From Roseateles amylovorans (GTDB lineage Bacteria; Pseudomonadota; Gammaproteobacteria; Burkholderiales; Burkholderiaceae_C), in the NCBI RefSeq assembly GCF_025398155.2, contig NZ_CP104562.2, forward strand, positions 1,426,001 through 1,490,000: 64,000 nucleotides of DNA, read 5' to 3'. A program made the translations under genes and the position numbers. Shown here piece by piece: positions 1-9,750 of the stretch. The number at the start of each line of letters is the position of its first letter. The first letter of the stretch is position 1. The notes under the pieces are model-generated. The model worked only from the letters and a program-made list of their open reading frames with translations, had not been told where the DNA came from and made no database searches.

Positions 1-21
1 AAACAGAAGACAGGATCCGAC

Positions 22-861
22 ATGGTCAAGATCAATCAGATCGAAGTGGACAACGAGAAGCCGTTCGTGCTGTTCGGCGGCGTGAACGTGCTGGAGTCCG
101 AGCAGTTCGCGGTGGATGTGTGCGGTGAATATGTGCGGGTGACCCAGGAGCTGGGCATCCCTTACGTCTTCAAGGCGTCCTTCGACAAGGCCAACCGGTC
201 GTCCATCAAGAGCTATCGCGGACCAGGCCTGGAAGCCGGTCTGAAGATCTTCGAAGCGGTGAAGAAGGCCCACGGCGTGGCGGTGCTGACCGATGTGCAT
301 GAGCCTTACCAGGCCGCTGAGGTGGCCGCGGTGTGCGATGTGCTGCAACTGCCGGCCTTCCTGGCCCGTCAGACGGATCTGGTGATTGCGCTGGCCAAGA
401 CCGGTCGGGTGATCAACATCAAGAAGCCGCAGTTTGTCAGCCCGCCGCAAATGAAGAACATCGTCGAGAAGTTCGAAGAAGGCGGCAATCCGAACCTGAT
501 GCTGTGCGACCGTGGCGCGCAGTTCGGTTACGACAACCTGGTCGTGGACATGCTGGGTTTCGGTGTGATGAAGCAGGTCAGCGGCGGCAAGCCGGTGATC
601 TTTGACGTGACCCATGCGTTGCAGCAGCGAGAGTCGGGCGCGGCCGCATCCGGAGGTCGTCGCGGTCAGGTGACCGAGCTGGCCCGTGCGGGGATGGCGG
701 TGGGTCTGGCGGGACTGTTCCTGGAGTCGCATCCGGAGCCTGAGAAGGCGCGTTGCGACGGCCCGAGTGCCCTGCGCCTGTCCCAGCTCAAGCCTTTCCT
801 GGAGCAGGTCAAGGCCATCGATGATCTGGTGAAGGCCATGCCGGCGCTGGATACCAACTGA
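22..861 (+). CDS. kdsA: 3-deoxy-8-phosphooctulonate (KDO-8-P) synthase
   Basis: Cytoplasmic aldolase that condenses phosphoenolpyruvate with arabinose-5-phosphate to make KDO-8-phosphate, the precursor of the lipopolysaccharide inner-core sugar KDO. The 279-residue protein has the full family length. It shows the N-terminal FKASFDKANRSS block with the substrate-binding KANRSS, the central INIKKPQF strand and the DVTHALQ segment near residue 195. The start ATG lies only 21 bases into the window, so its promoter and any upstream partner are not visible. It faces the minus-strand exopolysaccharide block, and wecB converges on it. In related genomes kdsA usually lies between pyrG and eno; here eno does not follow. 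Confidence 0.97.
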   Translation: MVKINQIEVDNEKPFVLFGGVNVLESEQFAVDVCGEYVRVTQELGIPYVFKASFDKANRSSIKSYRGPGLEAGLKIFEAVKKAHGVAVLTDVHEPYQAAEVAAVCDVLQLPAFLARQTDLVIALAKTGRVINIKKPQFVSPPQMKNIVEKFEEGGNPNLMLCDRGAQFGYDNLVVDMLGFGVMKQVSGGKPVIFDVTHALQQRESGAAASGGRRGQVTELARAGMAVGLAGLFLESHPEPEKARCDGPSALRLSQLKPFLEQVKAIDDLVKAMPALDTN

Positions 862-950
862 CGCTGGAGACGGACTGAATCGTGGGGCCACGGGCGCTGG
901 CGTCAACAGCCCCGCCGCGATCTCTCATCATTGCCCGCTGGCACCAGGGG

Positions 951-2090
951 TCAATTGAGTGTGACGAGGTCTCGGGCCAGCAAGCTCACGATGCGCTCTG
1001 CGGCGTGACCATCCCAGAGTGGCGGGCGTGAAATGCGGGAGAGACGGGCGGGCTGAGCGTGCCGCAGCGCTTCTTCCACCAGTCCAGACGGATTACGTCC
1101 AATGAGTCGATTGGTGCCCTGGGTGAGGGTAATCGGCCGCTCCGTCGTCTCCCTCAACGTCAGGCACGGAATCCCAAGCGCCGTCGTCTCCTCCTGCAGT
1201 CCGCCGCTGTCGGTCAGCACCAGTGCCGCCTCGCTCCACAGCGCCAGGAAAGCCTGATACGGCAACGGCGGCAGCAGGTGCAGTGACGGCGGCAGGGCGA
1301 GCAGCGTGGACATCGAGATCGCATCCATCCGCGCCCGTGTGCGGGGATGCACCGGGAACAGCAGCGGCAACTGCAGTGACAGCGTCGCCAGCGCACGGAT
1401 CAACGCGTCCAGTTGCGTCGGGTCGTCGACATTCGACGGGCGGTGGAGCGTGACCACACCGTAGCGGCCCGCCTGCGCCAGCGCGATCTGACGTTCGGCC
1501 TGACCCGGCCAGTCCGCCTGCACCGCACCGGCCAGTTGGCGGTGCTGGTGGAGCAGGTTGTCCACCATCACATGGCCGACCTCATGGATGCGGCTGTCCG
1601 GATGCCCCTCGCGCCGCAGGTGCGCGGTAGCGCTGGGCTCGGTGGTGAACAGCCAGTCGCTGATGGCGTCGGTGGCGCGTCGGTTGATTTCCTCGGGCAT
1701 GGCCATGTCGCCACTGCGCAGGCCGGCCTCCACATGCGCCACACGCACGCCCAGCTTGCGGGCCGTCAGCGCGCAGGCCAGGGTGGAATCGACATCGCCC
1801 ACCACCACGCAGGCCGCGGGCCGGTCGGCCAGCAGATGGGGTTCGTAGGCCTGCATGATGCGGGCGGTCAACTGCGCATGGCTGCCGCCATGGCAACCCA
1901 ACGAGACGTCCGGCGGCGGCAGGCCGAGTTCATCGAAGAACACGCCGCTCATCGCGCTGTCGTGATGCTGACCGGTATGGATCAGCCGCCAGCGCAGGCG
2001 ACCGTCCGCCTGCAAGGCCCGCACCAGCGGCGCGAGCTTCATGAAGTTCGGCCGCGCGCCGGCGATCAGATGCAGCAGAGGCGCGGACAT
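951..2090 (-). CDS. wecB: Non-hydrolysing UDP-N-acetylglucosamine 2-epimerase
   Basis: Interconverts UDP-GlcNAc and UDP-ManNAc in the cytoplasm, feeding ManNAc-type residues or their uronic acids into polysaccharide. The start chosen is the ATG beginning MSAPLLHLIAGARPNFMK, because the conserved GARPNFMK fold begins right after it; the frame stays open upstream but has no family similarity there. The 379-residue product has GDVDSTLA, HVEAGLRSGD and PEEINRR near residues 95-130. The C-terminal LTDSGGLQEE motif, which binds the UDP moiety, is present too. It is the last gene of the minus-strand sugar block, 37 bases beyond rfbC. With the tviB-like dehydrogenase it could supply UDP-ManNAc uronic acid, which is an inference. 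Confidence 0.93.
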   Translation of the reverse strand: MSAPLLHLIAGARPNFMKLAPLVRALQADGRLRWRLIHTGQHHDSAMSGVFFDELGLPPPDVSLGCHGGSHAQLTARIMQAYEPHLLADRPAACVVVGDVDSTLACALTARKLGVRVAHVEAGLRSGDMAMPEEINRRATDAISDWLFTTEPSATAHLRREGHPDSRIHEVGHVMVDNLLHQHRQLAGAVQADWPGQAERQIALAQAGRYGVVTLHRPSNVDDPTQLDALIRALATLSLQLPLLFPVHPRTRARMDAISMSTLLALPPSLHLLPPLPYQAFLALWSEAALVLTDSGGLQEETTALGIPCLTLRETTERPITLTQGTNRLIGRNPSGLVEEALRHAQPARLSRISRPPLWDGHAAERIVSLLARDLVTLN

Positions 2091-2127
2091 GGCAGGGCGT
2101 GGTGGGCGTGAAGGATGGGGCGGCCCG

Positions 2128-2679
2128 TCAGTCGAAGCACTTGGCAGCCGCGAGCAGCGGCGCCTGCGCATCCTTGTCCGCCAGCTTCGGCGCGACGCCG
2201 GTGTCCGGCCACACGATGCCGATGGCGGGATCATTCCATCGCACCGAACCTTCGGCCTGGGGCGCGTAGAGATCGGTGGTCTTGTAGAGGAAGTCGGCCG
2301 TCTCGCTCAGCACCAGGAAGCCATGTGCAAAGCCGGGCGGGATCCAGAGCTGGCGGTGGTTCTCGCCGCTCAGTTCCACGCCGGCCCACTTGCCGAAGTT
2401 GGCGCTGCTGCGGCGCATGTCCACCGCGACATCGAAGACGGCGCCCGCCGTGCAGCGCACCAGCTTGCCTTGCGCATGCGGCGGCAGCTGGAAATGCAGG
2501 CCGCGCAACACGCCACGGCTGGAGCGCGAATGGTTGTCCTGCACAAAGCGCACCTCCGCGCCGACGGCGGCATTGAACTTGGGCTCGGTCCAGCTCTCCA
2601 TGAAGAAGCCGCGGGCATCGCCGAAGACCTTCGGCTCAATGATCAGGACCTCGGGCAGGGCGGTCGGAATGACATTCAT
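2128..2679 (-). CDS. rfbC: dTDP-4-dehydrorhamnose 3,5-epimerase
   Basis: Third enzyme of dTDP-L-rhamnose synthesis. It epimerises C3 and C5 of dTDP-4-keto-6-deoxyglucose. The 183-residue cupin has the usual length. It carries the RGLHFQ segment with the catalytic histidine, and the FLYKTTDLYAP segment with the catalytic tyrosine. The start codon overlaps the rfbA stop (ATGA), which fixes the start and implies translational coupling. Part of rfbB-rfbD-rfbA-rfbC. Confidence 0.96.
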   Translation of the reverse strand: MNVIPTALPEVLIIEPKVFGDARGFFMESWTEPKFNAAVGAEVRFVQDNHSRSSRGVLRGLHFQLPPHAQGKLVRCTAGAVFDVAVDMRRSSANFGKWAGVELSGENHRQLWIPPGFAHGFLVLSETADFLYKTTDLYAPQAEGSVRWNDPAIGIVWPDTGVAPKLADKDAQAPLLAAAKCFD

Positions 2680-3587
2680 CAGAAGATCTTCTCGTTGAGC
2701 AGTTGCTTCAGGTATTGGCCGTAGCCGTTCTTCAGCATGGGCTGCGCCAGGCGTTCGAGCTGCTCGGCATCGATCCAGCCGTTGCGGTAGGCGATCTCTT
2801 CCGGACAGGCGACCTTCAGTCCCTGGCGCTTTTCCAGCGTCGCGATGAACTGTCCGGCTTCCATCAGGCTGTCATGGGTGCCGGTGTCCAACCAGGCATA
2901 CCCGCGACCCATGATCTCGACCTGCAGCTGCTGCTGGGCCAGATAGCGGGCATTGACGTCGGTGATCTCAAGCTCGCCGCGCGGGCTGGGCTTGATGTCG
3001 GCAGCGATGTCGCAGACCTGCCGGTCATAGAAATACAGGCCGGTGACCGCGTAGTTGCTCTTGGGCGTCTGGGGCTTTTCCTCGATGCTGACGGCGCGCT
3101 GCTGGGCATCGAACTCCACCACGCCGTAGCGCTCCGGATCGTGGACGTGATAGGCGAAGACGGTCGCGCAGTCGGTGCGCTCATCGGCGCGGTCCAGCAA
3201 GCGCTTGAAGTCGTGGCCGTAATAGATGTTGTCGCCCAGCACCAGCGCCGACGGCGCGCCGCCGATGAAGTCACGGCCCAGGATGAAGGCCTGCGCCAGG
3301 CCGTCCGGACTCGGCTGGACGCAGTAGCGGAGGTTGATGCCCCAGCGCGAGCCGTCGCCCAGCAGGGCTTCGAAACGCGGCAGGTCTTGCGGGGTGCTGA
3401 TCAGCAGGATGTCGCGCATGCCGGCCAGCATCAGGGTGCTGAGCGGGTAGTAGACCATCGGCTTGTCGTAGACCGGCAGCAGCTGCTTGCTGATCGCCAG
3501 CGTGGCCGGATGCAGCCGGGTGCCGGAGCCACCAGCCAGGATGATGCCTTTGCGCGCGCTGGACGCTGCGGGAGAGCGTGGGGTCAT
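2679..3587 (-). CDS. rfbA: Glucose-1-phosphate thymidylyltransferase
   Basis: First step of dTDP-L-rhamnose synthesis: joins dTTP and glucose-1-phosphate to give dTDP-glucose. The 302-residue protein has the nucleotidyltransferase signature GGSGTRLHPAT at residues 19-29 and KQLLPVYDKPM just after it. Further on it has VLGDNIYYG and the EEKP metal/sugar site. The N-terminal dozen residues are not conserved, but the ATG is preceded by a good Shine-Dalgarno (GAGGAGA). It lies 13 bases downstream of rfbD and overlaps rfbC. Confidence 0.96.
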   Translation of the reverse strand: MTPRSPAASSARKGIILAGGSGTRLHPATLAISKQLLPVYDKPMVYYPLSTLMLAGMRDILLISTPQDLPRFEALLGDGSRWGINLRYCVQPSPDGLAQAFILGRDFIGGAPSALVLGDNIYYGHDFKRLLDRADERTDCATVFAYHVHDPERYGVVEFDAQQRAVSIEEKPQTPKSNYAVTGLYFYDRQVCDIAADIKPSPRGELEITDVNARYLAQQQLQVEIMGRGYAWLDTGTHDSLMEAGQFIATLEKRQGLKVACPEEIAYRNGWIDAEQLERLAQPMLKNGYGQYLKQLLNEKIF

Positions 3588-3600
3588 GGCGGTGGTCTCC

Positions 3601-4482
3601 TCAGAGGATCTCGTCGAGCAGGCGGTCCACGCCGGTCTGCCACGGGGGCAGGACCAGGCCGAAGCGCTGCTGGAGCAGGGTGTTGTCGAGCCGCGAGTTG
3701 AGCGGTCGCGGTGCCGGGGTGGGGTAGTCGCTGCTGGCCAGGGCCTGGACCTGGTCGGCGCTGACCTTGAGCGTCAGGCCCTTGGCCTGAGCGCGGGCAA
3801 TCACATGCTGGGCATACCGGTGCCAGCTGGTCTCGCCGCTGGCCACCGCGTGGTACACGCCGCACAGGGAGCGGTCCTGGTGCGCCGCGCGCAGCAGGTG
3901 GGCGGTGAGGTCGGCCAGCAGGTCGGCGCCGGTGGGTGCACCGATCTGGTCGGCCACCACCTTGAGCTGATCGCGCTCTGCGGCCAGCCGCAGCATGGTC
4001 TTGGCGAAGTTGCCGCCGCGTGCCGCGTAGACCCAGCTGGTGCGCAGGATCAGCGCATCGCAGCCGCTTTCGCGGATGCGCTGTTCGCCGTCCAGCTTGG
4101 TACGGCCGTAGACGCTCAGCGGCGCAGTGGGCGCAGATTCCGGGCGCGGTTGGTCGCCGCTGCCATCGAACACATAGTCGGTGCTGTAGTGGATCAGCAG
4201 CGCACCGAGCGTCCGTGCTTCCTGGGCCAACAGGCCGGGTGCCACCGCATTGATCTGATGCGCCAGCTCGGTCTCGGTCTGGGCCTTGTCGACGGCGGTG
4301 TAGGCCGCGGCATTGACGATCACGTCCGGTGCGACGCGTCGCACCGTGTCGCGCAGGGGTTCGCTGTCGGCCAAGTCACCGCCTTCGGTGCGGTCGATGG
4401 CGATCAGCTCGCCCAGCGGCGCCAGCGCGCGTTGCAGTTCCCAGCCCAGTTGGCCGTTCTTGCCGAGTAGAAGAATCTTCAC
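3601..4482 (-). CDS. rfbD: dTDP-4-dehydrorhamnose reductase
   Basis: Final NADPH-dependent reduction that gives dTDP-L-rhamnose. It is a 293-residue short-chain dehydrogenase with the nucleotide-binding GKNGQLGWEL at the N-terminus, YSTDYVFDG in the middle and the catalytic SVYGRTKLDGE (YxxxK). The start codon is GTG, because no ATG lies in frame close to the conserved KILLLGKNGQLG start. rfbB lies 218 bases upstream and rfbA follows at once. The gap to rfbB holds no recognisable gene. Confidence 0.95.
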   Translation of the reverse strand: MKILLLGKNGQLGWELQRALAPLGELIAIDRTEGGDLADSEPLRDTVRRVAPDVIVNAAAYTAVDKAQTETELAHQINAVAPGLLAQEARTLGALLIHYSTDYVFDGSGDQPRPESAPTAPLSVYGRTKLDGEQRIRESGCDALILRTSWVYAARGGNFAKTMLRLAAERDQLKVVADQIGAPTGADLLADLTAHLLRAAHQDRSLCGVYHAVASGETSWHRYAQHVIARAQAKGLTLKVSADQVQALASSDYPTPAPRPLNSRLDNTLLQQRFGLVLPPWQTGVDRLLDEIL

Positions 4483-4700
4483 GATGGCTCAATCCCATTC
4501 ATGCGACCTGGCGGCACGCCCGCCGAACGGCGGTGACCGCAGGCGCCATTCACGCACGCCGTCGGGCGCCGCGTCGATTCGCGCCAGACGCGTGGCGCTG
4601 ATCGACGCAGACCTTGCCCCCGCAGGTGTCGACTTCCGTTGCGCCCTTGGCGACTGCAGGGAACCCGGACCCGGACATTGTCGACGCCCGGCGGGGCGTG

Positions 4701-5756
4701 TCAGTCATATTGCTTGGCGACCCAGTCCCGGTACGCGCCGGACTGCACCTGGCTGACCCAGTCGGCATTCGCCAGGTACCACTGCACCGTCTTGCGGATG
4801 CCGGTGTCGAAGGTCTCCGCCGGGCGCCAGCCCAGTTCGCGCTCGATCTTGCGGGCATCGATCGCATAGCGACGATCGTGACCAGGGCGATCGGTGACAT
4901 AGGTGATCAGCCGGCTGTAGGGGCCGGCCGGATCGGGGCGGAGCTCATCCAGCAGCGCGCAGACCGTCTTCACGATGTCGATGTTGGCCTTCTCGTTCCA
5001 GCCGCCGATGTTGTAGGTCTCGCCCAGCCGACCGCCCGCCAACACCGCGCGGATGCCGGCGCAGTGGTCGGTGACATAGAGCCAGTCGCGGATCTGCTGG
5101 CCGTCGCCATACACCGGCAGCGGCTTGCCTGCCAAGGCGTTGACGATCATCAGCGGGATCAGCTTCTCGGGGAAGTGATAGGGCCCGTAGTTGTTGCTGC
5201 AGTTGGTGGTGACGACCGGCAGACCGTAGGTGTGGTGCCAGGCGCGGACCAGGTGATCGCTCGCGGCCTTGGAGGCCGAATACGGGCTGTTGGGCTCGTA
5301 GGGATTCGATTCGGCGAAGGGCGGGTCGCTGGGCTTGAGCGAGCCGTAGACCTCGTCGGTCGAGACATGGTGGAAGCGGAAGGCCGCCTTGGCCTCGGCC
5401 GGCAGCGCGCTCCAGTAACCGCGGGCGGCCTCCAGCAGGGTGAAGGTGCCTTCGATGTTGGTGCGCATGAAGGCGCCGGGGCCATGGATCGAGCGATCCA
5501 CATGGCTCTCCGCGGCGAAATGCACCAGGGCGCGGGGCTGGTGGGTGGCGAGCAACTGGTCAATCAGCGCCCGGTCGCAGATGTCGCCCTTGACGAAGAC
5601 ATGGCGGGGGTCGTGCTGCAGCGACGCCAGGTTCTCGAGGTTGCCCGCGTAGGTGAGGGCGTCCAGGTTGACGACCGGCTCGTCCGAAGTCTTGAGCCAG
5701 TCCAGTACGAAGTTGCTGCCGATGAATCCGGCGCCGCCGGTGACGAGGATCGTCAT
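4701..5756 (-). CDS. rfbB: dTDP-glucose 4,6-dehydratase
   Basis: Second enzyme of dTDP-rhamnose synthesis; converts dTDP-glucose to dTDP-4-keto-6-deoxyglucose with bound NAD. The 351-residue protein matches the family length. It has GGAGFIGSNFV at residues 7-17, the STDEVYGSL block, the catalytic YSASKAASDHLVRA and the downstream NCSNNYGPYHFPEKLIPL. It lies 88 bases after the tviB-like gene and reads with the rest of the minus-strand block. Confidence 0.97.
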   Translation of the reverse strand: MTILVTGGAGFIGSNFVLDWLKTSDEPVVNLDALTYAGNLENLASLQHDPRHVFVKGDICDRALIDQLLATHQPRALVHFAAESHVDRSIHGPGAFMRTNIEGTFTLLEAARGYWSALPAEAKAAFRFHHVSTDEVYGSLKPSDPPFAESNPYEPNSPYSASKAASDHLVRAWHHTYGLPVVTTNCSNNYGPYHFPEKLIPLMIVNALAGKPLPVYGDGQQIRDWLYVTDHCAGIRAVLAGGRLGETYNIGGWNEKANIDIVKTVCALLDELRPDPAGPYSRLITYVTDRPGHDRRYAIDARKIERELGWRPAETFDTGIRKTVQWYLANADWVSQVQSGAYRDWVAKQYD

Positions 5757-5844
5757 GAATGCTTCCCTTGGATCACCCCGCCGGTCTGTGCGGGCGGGGG
5801 CGATGTCTGCGCGAGGCCGGACGGCGGTGTCCGGCCGGCCCTCT

Positions 5845-7125
<1,281 letters not shown>

Positions 7126-7207
7126 GACCTTCTCCTCCCAAGCGCGCGCTTGTGCTCTGAAATCCAAGGACGCGTTTGTAGCTGGTTTTTGCCGGTCCGC
7201 CGATCCC

Positions 7208-8650
7208 TCAGTTGCGGCCGTAGGTGTCCTGGAAGCGCACGATGTCGTCTTCTCCCAGATACGAGCCGGACTGGACCTCGATGATTTCCAGCGGCACCTT
7301 GCCCGGGTTGGACAGGCGATGCACCTGGCCCAGCGGGATGTAGGTGGACTGGTTTTCGGTGAGCATGATGGTCTTGTCGCCGTTGACGACTTCGGCCGTG
7401 CCCTGCACCACGATCCAGTGTTCCGCGCGGTGGTGATGCATCTGCAGGCTCAGCGACGCACCCGGCTTGACCATGATCCGCTTGACCTGGAAACGCTCGC
7501 CCATGTCGATGCTGTCATACCAGCCCCAGGGGCGATGGACCTTGCGATGCAGGTTCTGCTCGCCGCGCTGGCTGGCGTTGAGCTGGCTGACGATTTTCTT
7601 GACGTCCTGGCTCTTGCTGCGGTCGGCGACCAGCACCGCATCCGGCGTCTCCACCACGATGACGTTGTCCAGGCCGACGGCCGACACCAGCCGGCTGGTG
7701 GCATGCACCAGCGTGTTGCGGCTGTCCGCGATGATGGCATCGCCGCGGGTGGCATTGCCGGCGGCGTCCTTGTCCGCCACCTGCCACACGGCCTCCCAGG
7801 CGCCCAGGTCGTTCCAGCCGGCATCCAGCGGCACCATGCGCAGCGGGAACTCGCTGCCGGGGCAGCGCTCCATCACCGCATAGTCGATCGACTCGGACGG
7901 GACGATGCCGAAGGCGTCCTTGGACGGCCGCACGAACGGGCCGTCGACCGCCTTGGCATCGAAGGCCGCGCGGGTGGCGGCTTCGATGTCCGGGCGGAAC
8001 TTCTGCAGGGCCTTGATCCAGACACTGGCGCGCAGCACGAACATGCCGCTGTTCCAGAAGTAGCCGCCCTGGTCCAGATAACGCTGGGCGGTGTCAGCGT
8101 CAGGCTTTTCGACAAACGCCTCCACGCGCAGGCCGGCACCTTCGGCGCCGCTGCGGATGTAGCCGTAGCCGGTTTCGGGACGGTCCGGCGTGATGCCGAG
8201 GATGACGATGGCGCCGTCTTTGGCCTGGCGGACCGCATCCTGCAGCGCCTGGGTGAAGGCGGGACTGTTGGTGACCGTCTGGTCGGCCGGCGTGACCACC
8301 AGCACCGGATCCTGGCCCTCCGCCAGGGCCTGCAGCGCCGCCAGCGTGATCGCCGGTGCGGTGTTGCGGCCGGTGGGCTCGAGCAGCACGGCGGTCGGGC
8401 TGATCTTCAGCTCGCGCAGCTGATCCAGCACCATGAAGCGGTGTTCTTCGTTGCCGACGATGACGGGTGCAGCGACCTCGATGTCCTCGGCGCTGAGCGC
8501 GGCCAGACGGTCGGCGGCCTGCTGGAACAGGCTGGTGTTGCCGCTCAGGACCAGGAACTGCTTCGGATAGCCCGCGCGGGACAGCGGCCACAGGCGTGTG
8601 CCACTGCCGCCGGCCATGATCACGGGTTGGGTGTTGATCTTGTTGCTCAC
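7208..8650 (-). CDS. manC: Mannose-1-phosphate guanylyltransferase / mannose-6-phosphate isomerase
   Basis: Bifunctional enzyme making GDP-mannose from mannose-6-phosphate precursors. The first ~350 residues are the nucleotidyltransferase (MAGGSGTRLWPLSR and YPKQFL near the start, FVEKPD in the middle). The last ~120 are the cupin isomerase domain (RPWGWYDS, the metal ligands in QMHHHRAEHW, and the tail). The length of 480 residues is standard. The start is GTG with GAGGGAG upstream. It sits between galE and the tviB-like gene. No phosphomannomutase is visible here, so that step must be encoded elsewhere. Confidence 0.96.
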   Translation of the reverse strand: MSNKINTQPVIMAGGSGTRLWPLSRAGYPKQFLVLSGNTSLFQQAADRLAALSAEDIEVAAPVIVGNEEHRFMVLDQLRELKISPTAVLLEPTGRNTAPAITLAALQALAEGQDPVLVVTPADQTVTNSPAFTQALQDAVRQAKDGAIVILGITPDRPETGYGYIRSGAEGAGLRVEAFVEKPDADTAQRYLDQGGYFWNSGMFVLRASVWIKALQKFRPDIEAATRAAFDAKAVDGPFVRPSKDAFGIVPSESIDYAVMERCPGSEFPLRMVPLDAGWNDLGAWEAVWQVADKDAAGNATRGDAIIADSRNTLVHATSRLVSAVGLDNVIVVETPDAVLVADRSKSQDVKKIVSQLNASQRGEQNLHRKVHRPWGWYDSIDMGERFQVKRIMVKPGASLSLQMHHHRAEHWIVVQGTAEVVNGDKTIMLTENQSTYIPLGQVHRLSNPGKVPLEIIEVQSGSYLGEDDIVRFQDTYGRN

Positions 8651-8686
8651 CTGACTGCTCCCTCTGGATTCAATGGTTGCGCGGCC

Positions 8687-9706
8687 TCAGCCTTCGAAAC
8701 CGTTCGGATTGTTGGACTGCCAACGCCAGCTGTCTTCGCACATGCGTTGCAGGTCGTACTTGGCCGTCCAGCCCAGGCGGTCACGCGCCAGTGCGGGATC
8801 GGCATAACAGGCGGCCACATCACCGGGGCGCCGCGGCACGATGTCGTAGGGAATCTCGCGGCCCGAGGCCTTGGCGAAGGCATTCACCAGTTCAAGCACG
8901 CTGTAGCCGCGGCCGGTGCCCAGATTGACCCAGATCGACTCGCTGCCACCCAGCAGGAACTTCAGTGCGGCGACGTGGCCGTCGGCGAGGTCGCTCACAT
9001 GGATGTAGTCGCGCACGCCGGTGCCGTCCGGGGTGTCGTAGTCGTTGCCGAAGATCGACAGCTTCTCCCGCCGGCCCACGGCCACCTGCGTCACGTAGGG
9101 CATCAGGTTGTTGGGAATGCCGCGCGGGTCTTCGCCGATGCGGCCGCTTTCATGCGCGCCGACCGGGTTGAAATAGCGCAGGCAGGCGGTCTGCCATTGC
9201 GGGTCCGAGGCGCCGAGGTCGCGCAGGATGCCTTCGCCGATCAGCTTGGTGGCGCCGTACGGGTTCACCGCCATCAGGTCGGCGTCCTCGCTCAGCGGCA
9301 GCGACTTGGGCTGGCCATAGACGGTGGCGCTGGAGGAGAACACGATGCGCTTGCAATCGTGCCGGCGCATCGTCTCGCAGACGGTCAGCAGGCCGTCGAG
9401 GTTGTTGCGGTAGTAGCTCAGCGGCTTGGCCGTCGATTCACCCACCGCCTTGTAGGCCGCGAAGTGCACCACCGCCGCCGGCTGGTACTCGGCAAACACC
9501 GCGTCCAGGGCCGCACCGTCGCAGACATCGAGCTTCTCGAACAGCGGCGTCTGGCCGCTCAGTTCGGCCAGACGGTCCAGCACCTTGGGCGAGCTGTTGC
9601 TGAAGTTGTCCACGCCGATGACGCGATAGCCGGCGGCCAGCAGCGCCAGCCAGGTGTGGGAAGCGATGTAGCCGGTTGCGCCGGTCAGCAGGATGGTGTG
9701 GCTCAT
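8687..9706 (-). CDS. galE: UDP-glucose 4-epimerase
   Basis: Interconverts UDP-glucose and UDP-galactose (possibly the N-acetyl forms) in the cytoplasm. The 339-residue protein starts at MSHTILLTGATGYIASHTW, with the Rossmann glycine motif at residues 9-15. It carries FSSSATVYG, the catalytic YGATKLIGE and FNPVGAHESG. The frame is open for 47 codons upstream, but those residues overlap the beta-barrel gene and are not family-like, so the internal ATG is preferred. Confidence 0.95.
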   Translation of the reverse strand: MSHTILLTGATGYIASHTWLALLAAGYRVIGVDNFSNSSPKVLDRLAELSGQTPLFEKLDVCDGAALDAVFAEYQPAAVVHFAAYKAVGESTAKPLSYYRNNLDGLLTVCETMRRHDCKRIVFSSSATVYGQPKSLPLSEDADLMAVNPYGATKLIGEGILRDLGASDPQWQTACLRYFNPVGAHESGRIGEDPRGIPNNLMPYVTQVAVGRREKLSIFGNDYDTPDGTGVRDYIHVSDLADGHVAALKFLLGGSESIWVNLGTGRGYSVLELVNAFAKASGREIPYDIVPRRPGDVAACYADPALARDRLGWTAKYDLQRMCEDSWRWQSNNPNGFEG

Positions 9707-9750
9707 GGGGTGACTCGGTGATGGGTCGGTGGGCGGGGCGGGGCGGCTGC

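Noticed and set aside
4483..4700. A small gene between rfbD and rfbB
   Set aside because: No frame with a ribosome site or family-like product; frames here are overlaps of neighbours.
7319..9721. An 800-codon open frame on the plus strand
   Set aside because: Antisense to manC and galE, both clearly real by motifs.
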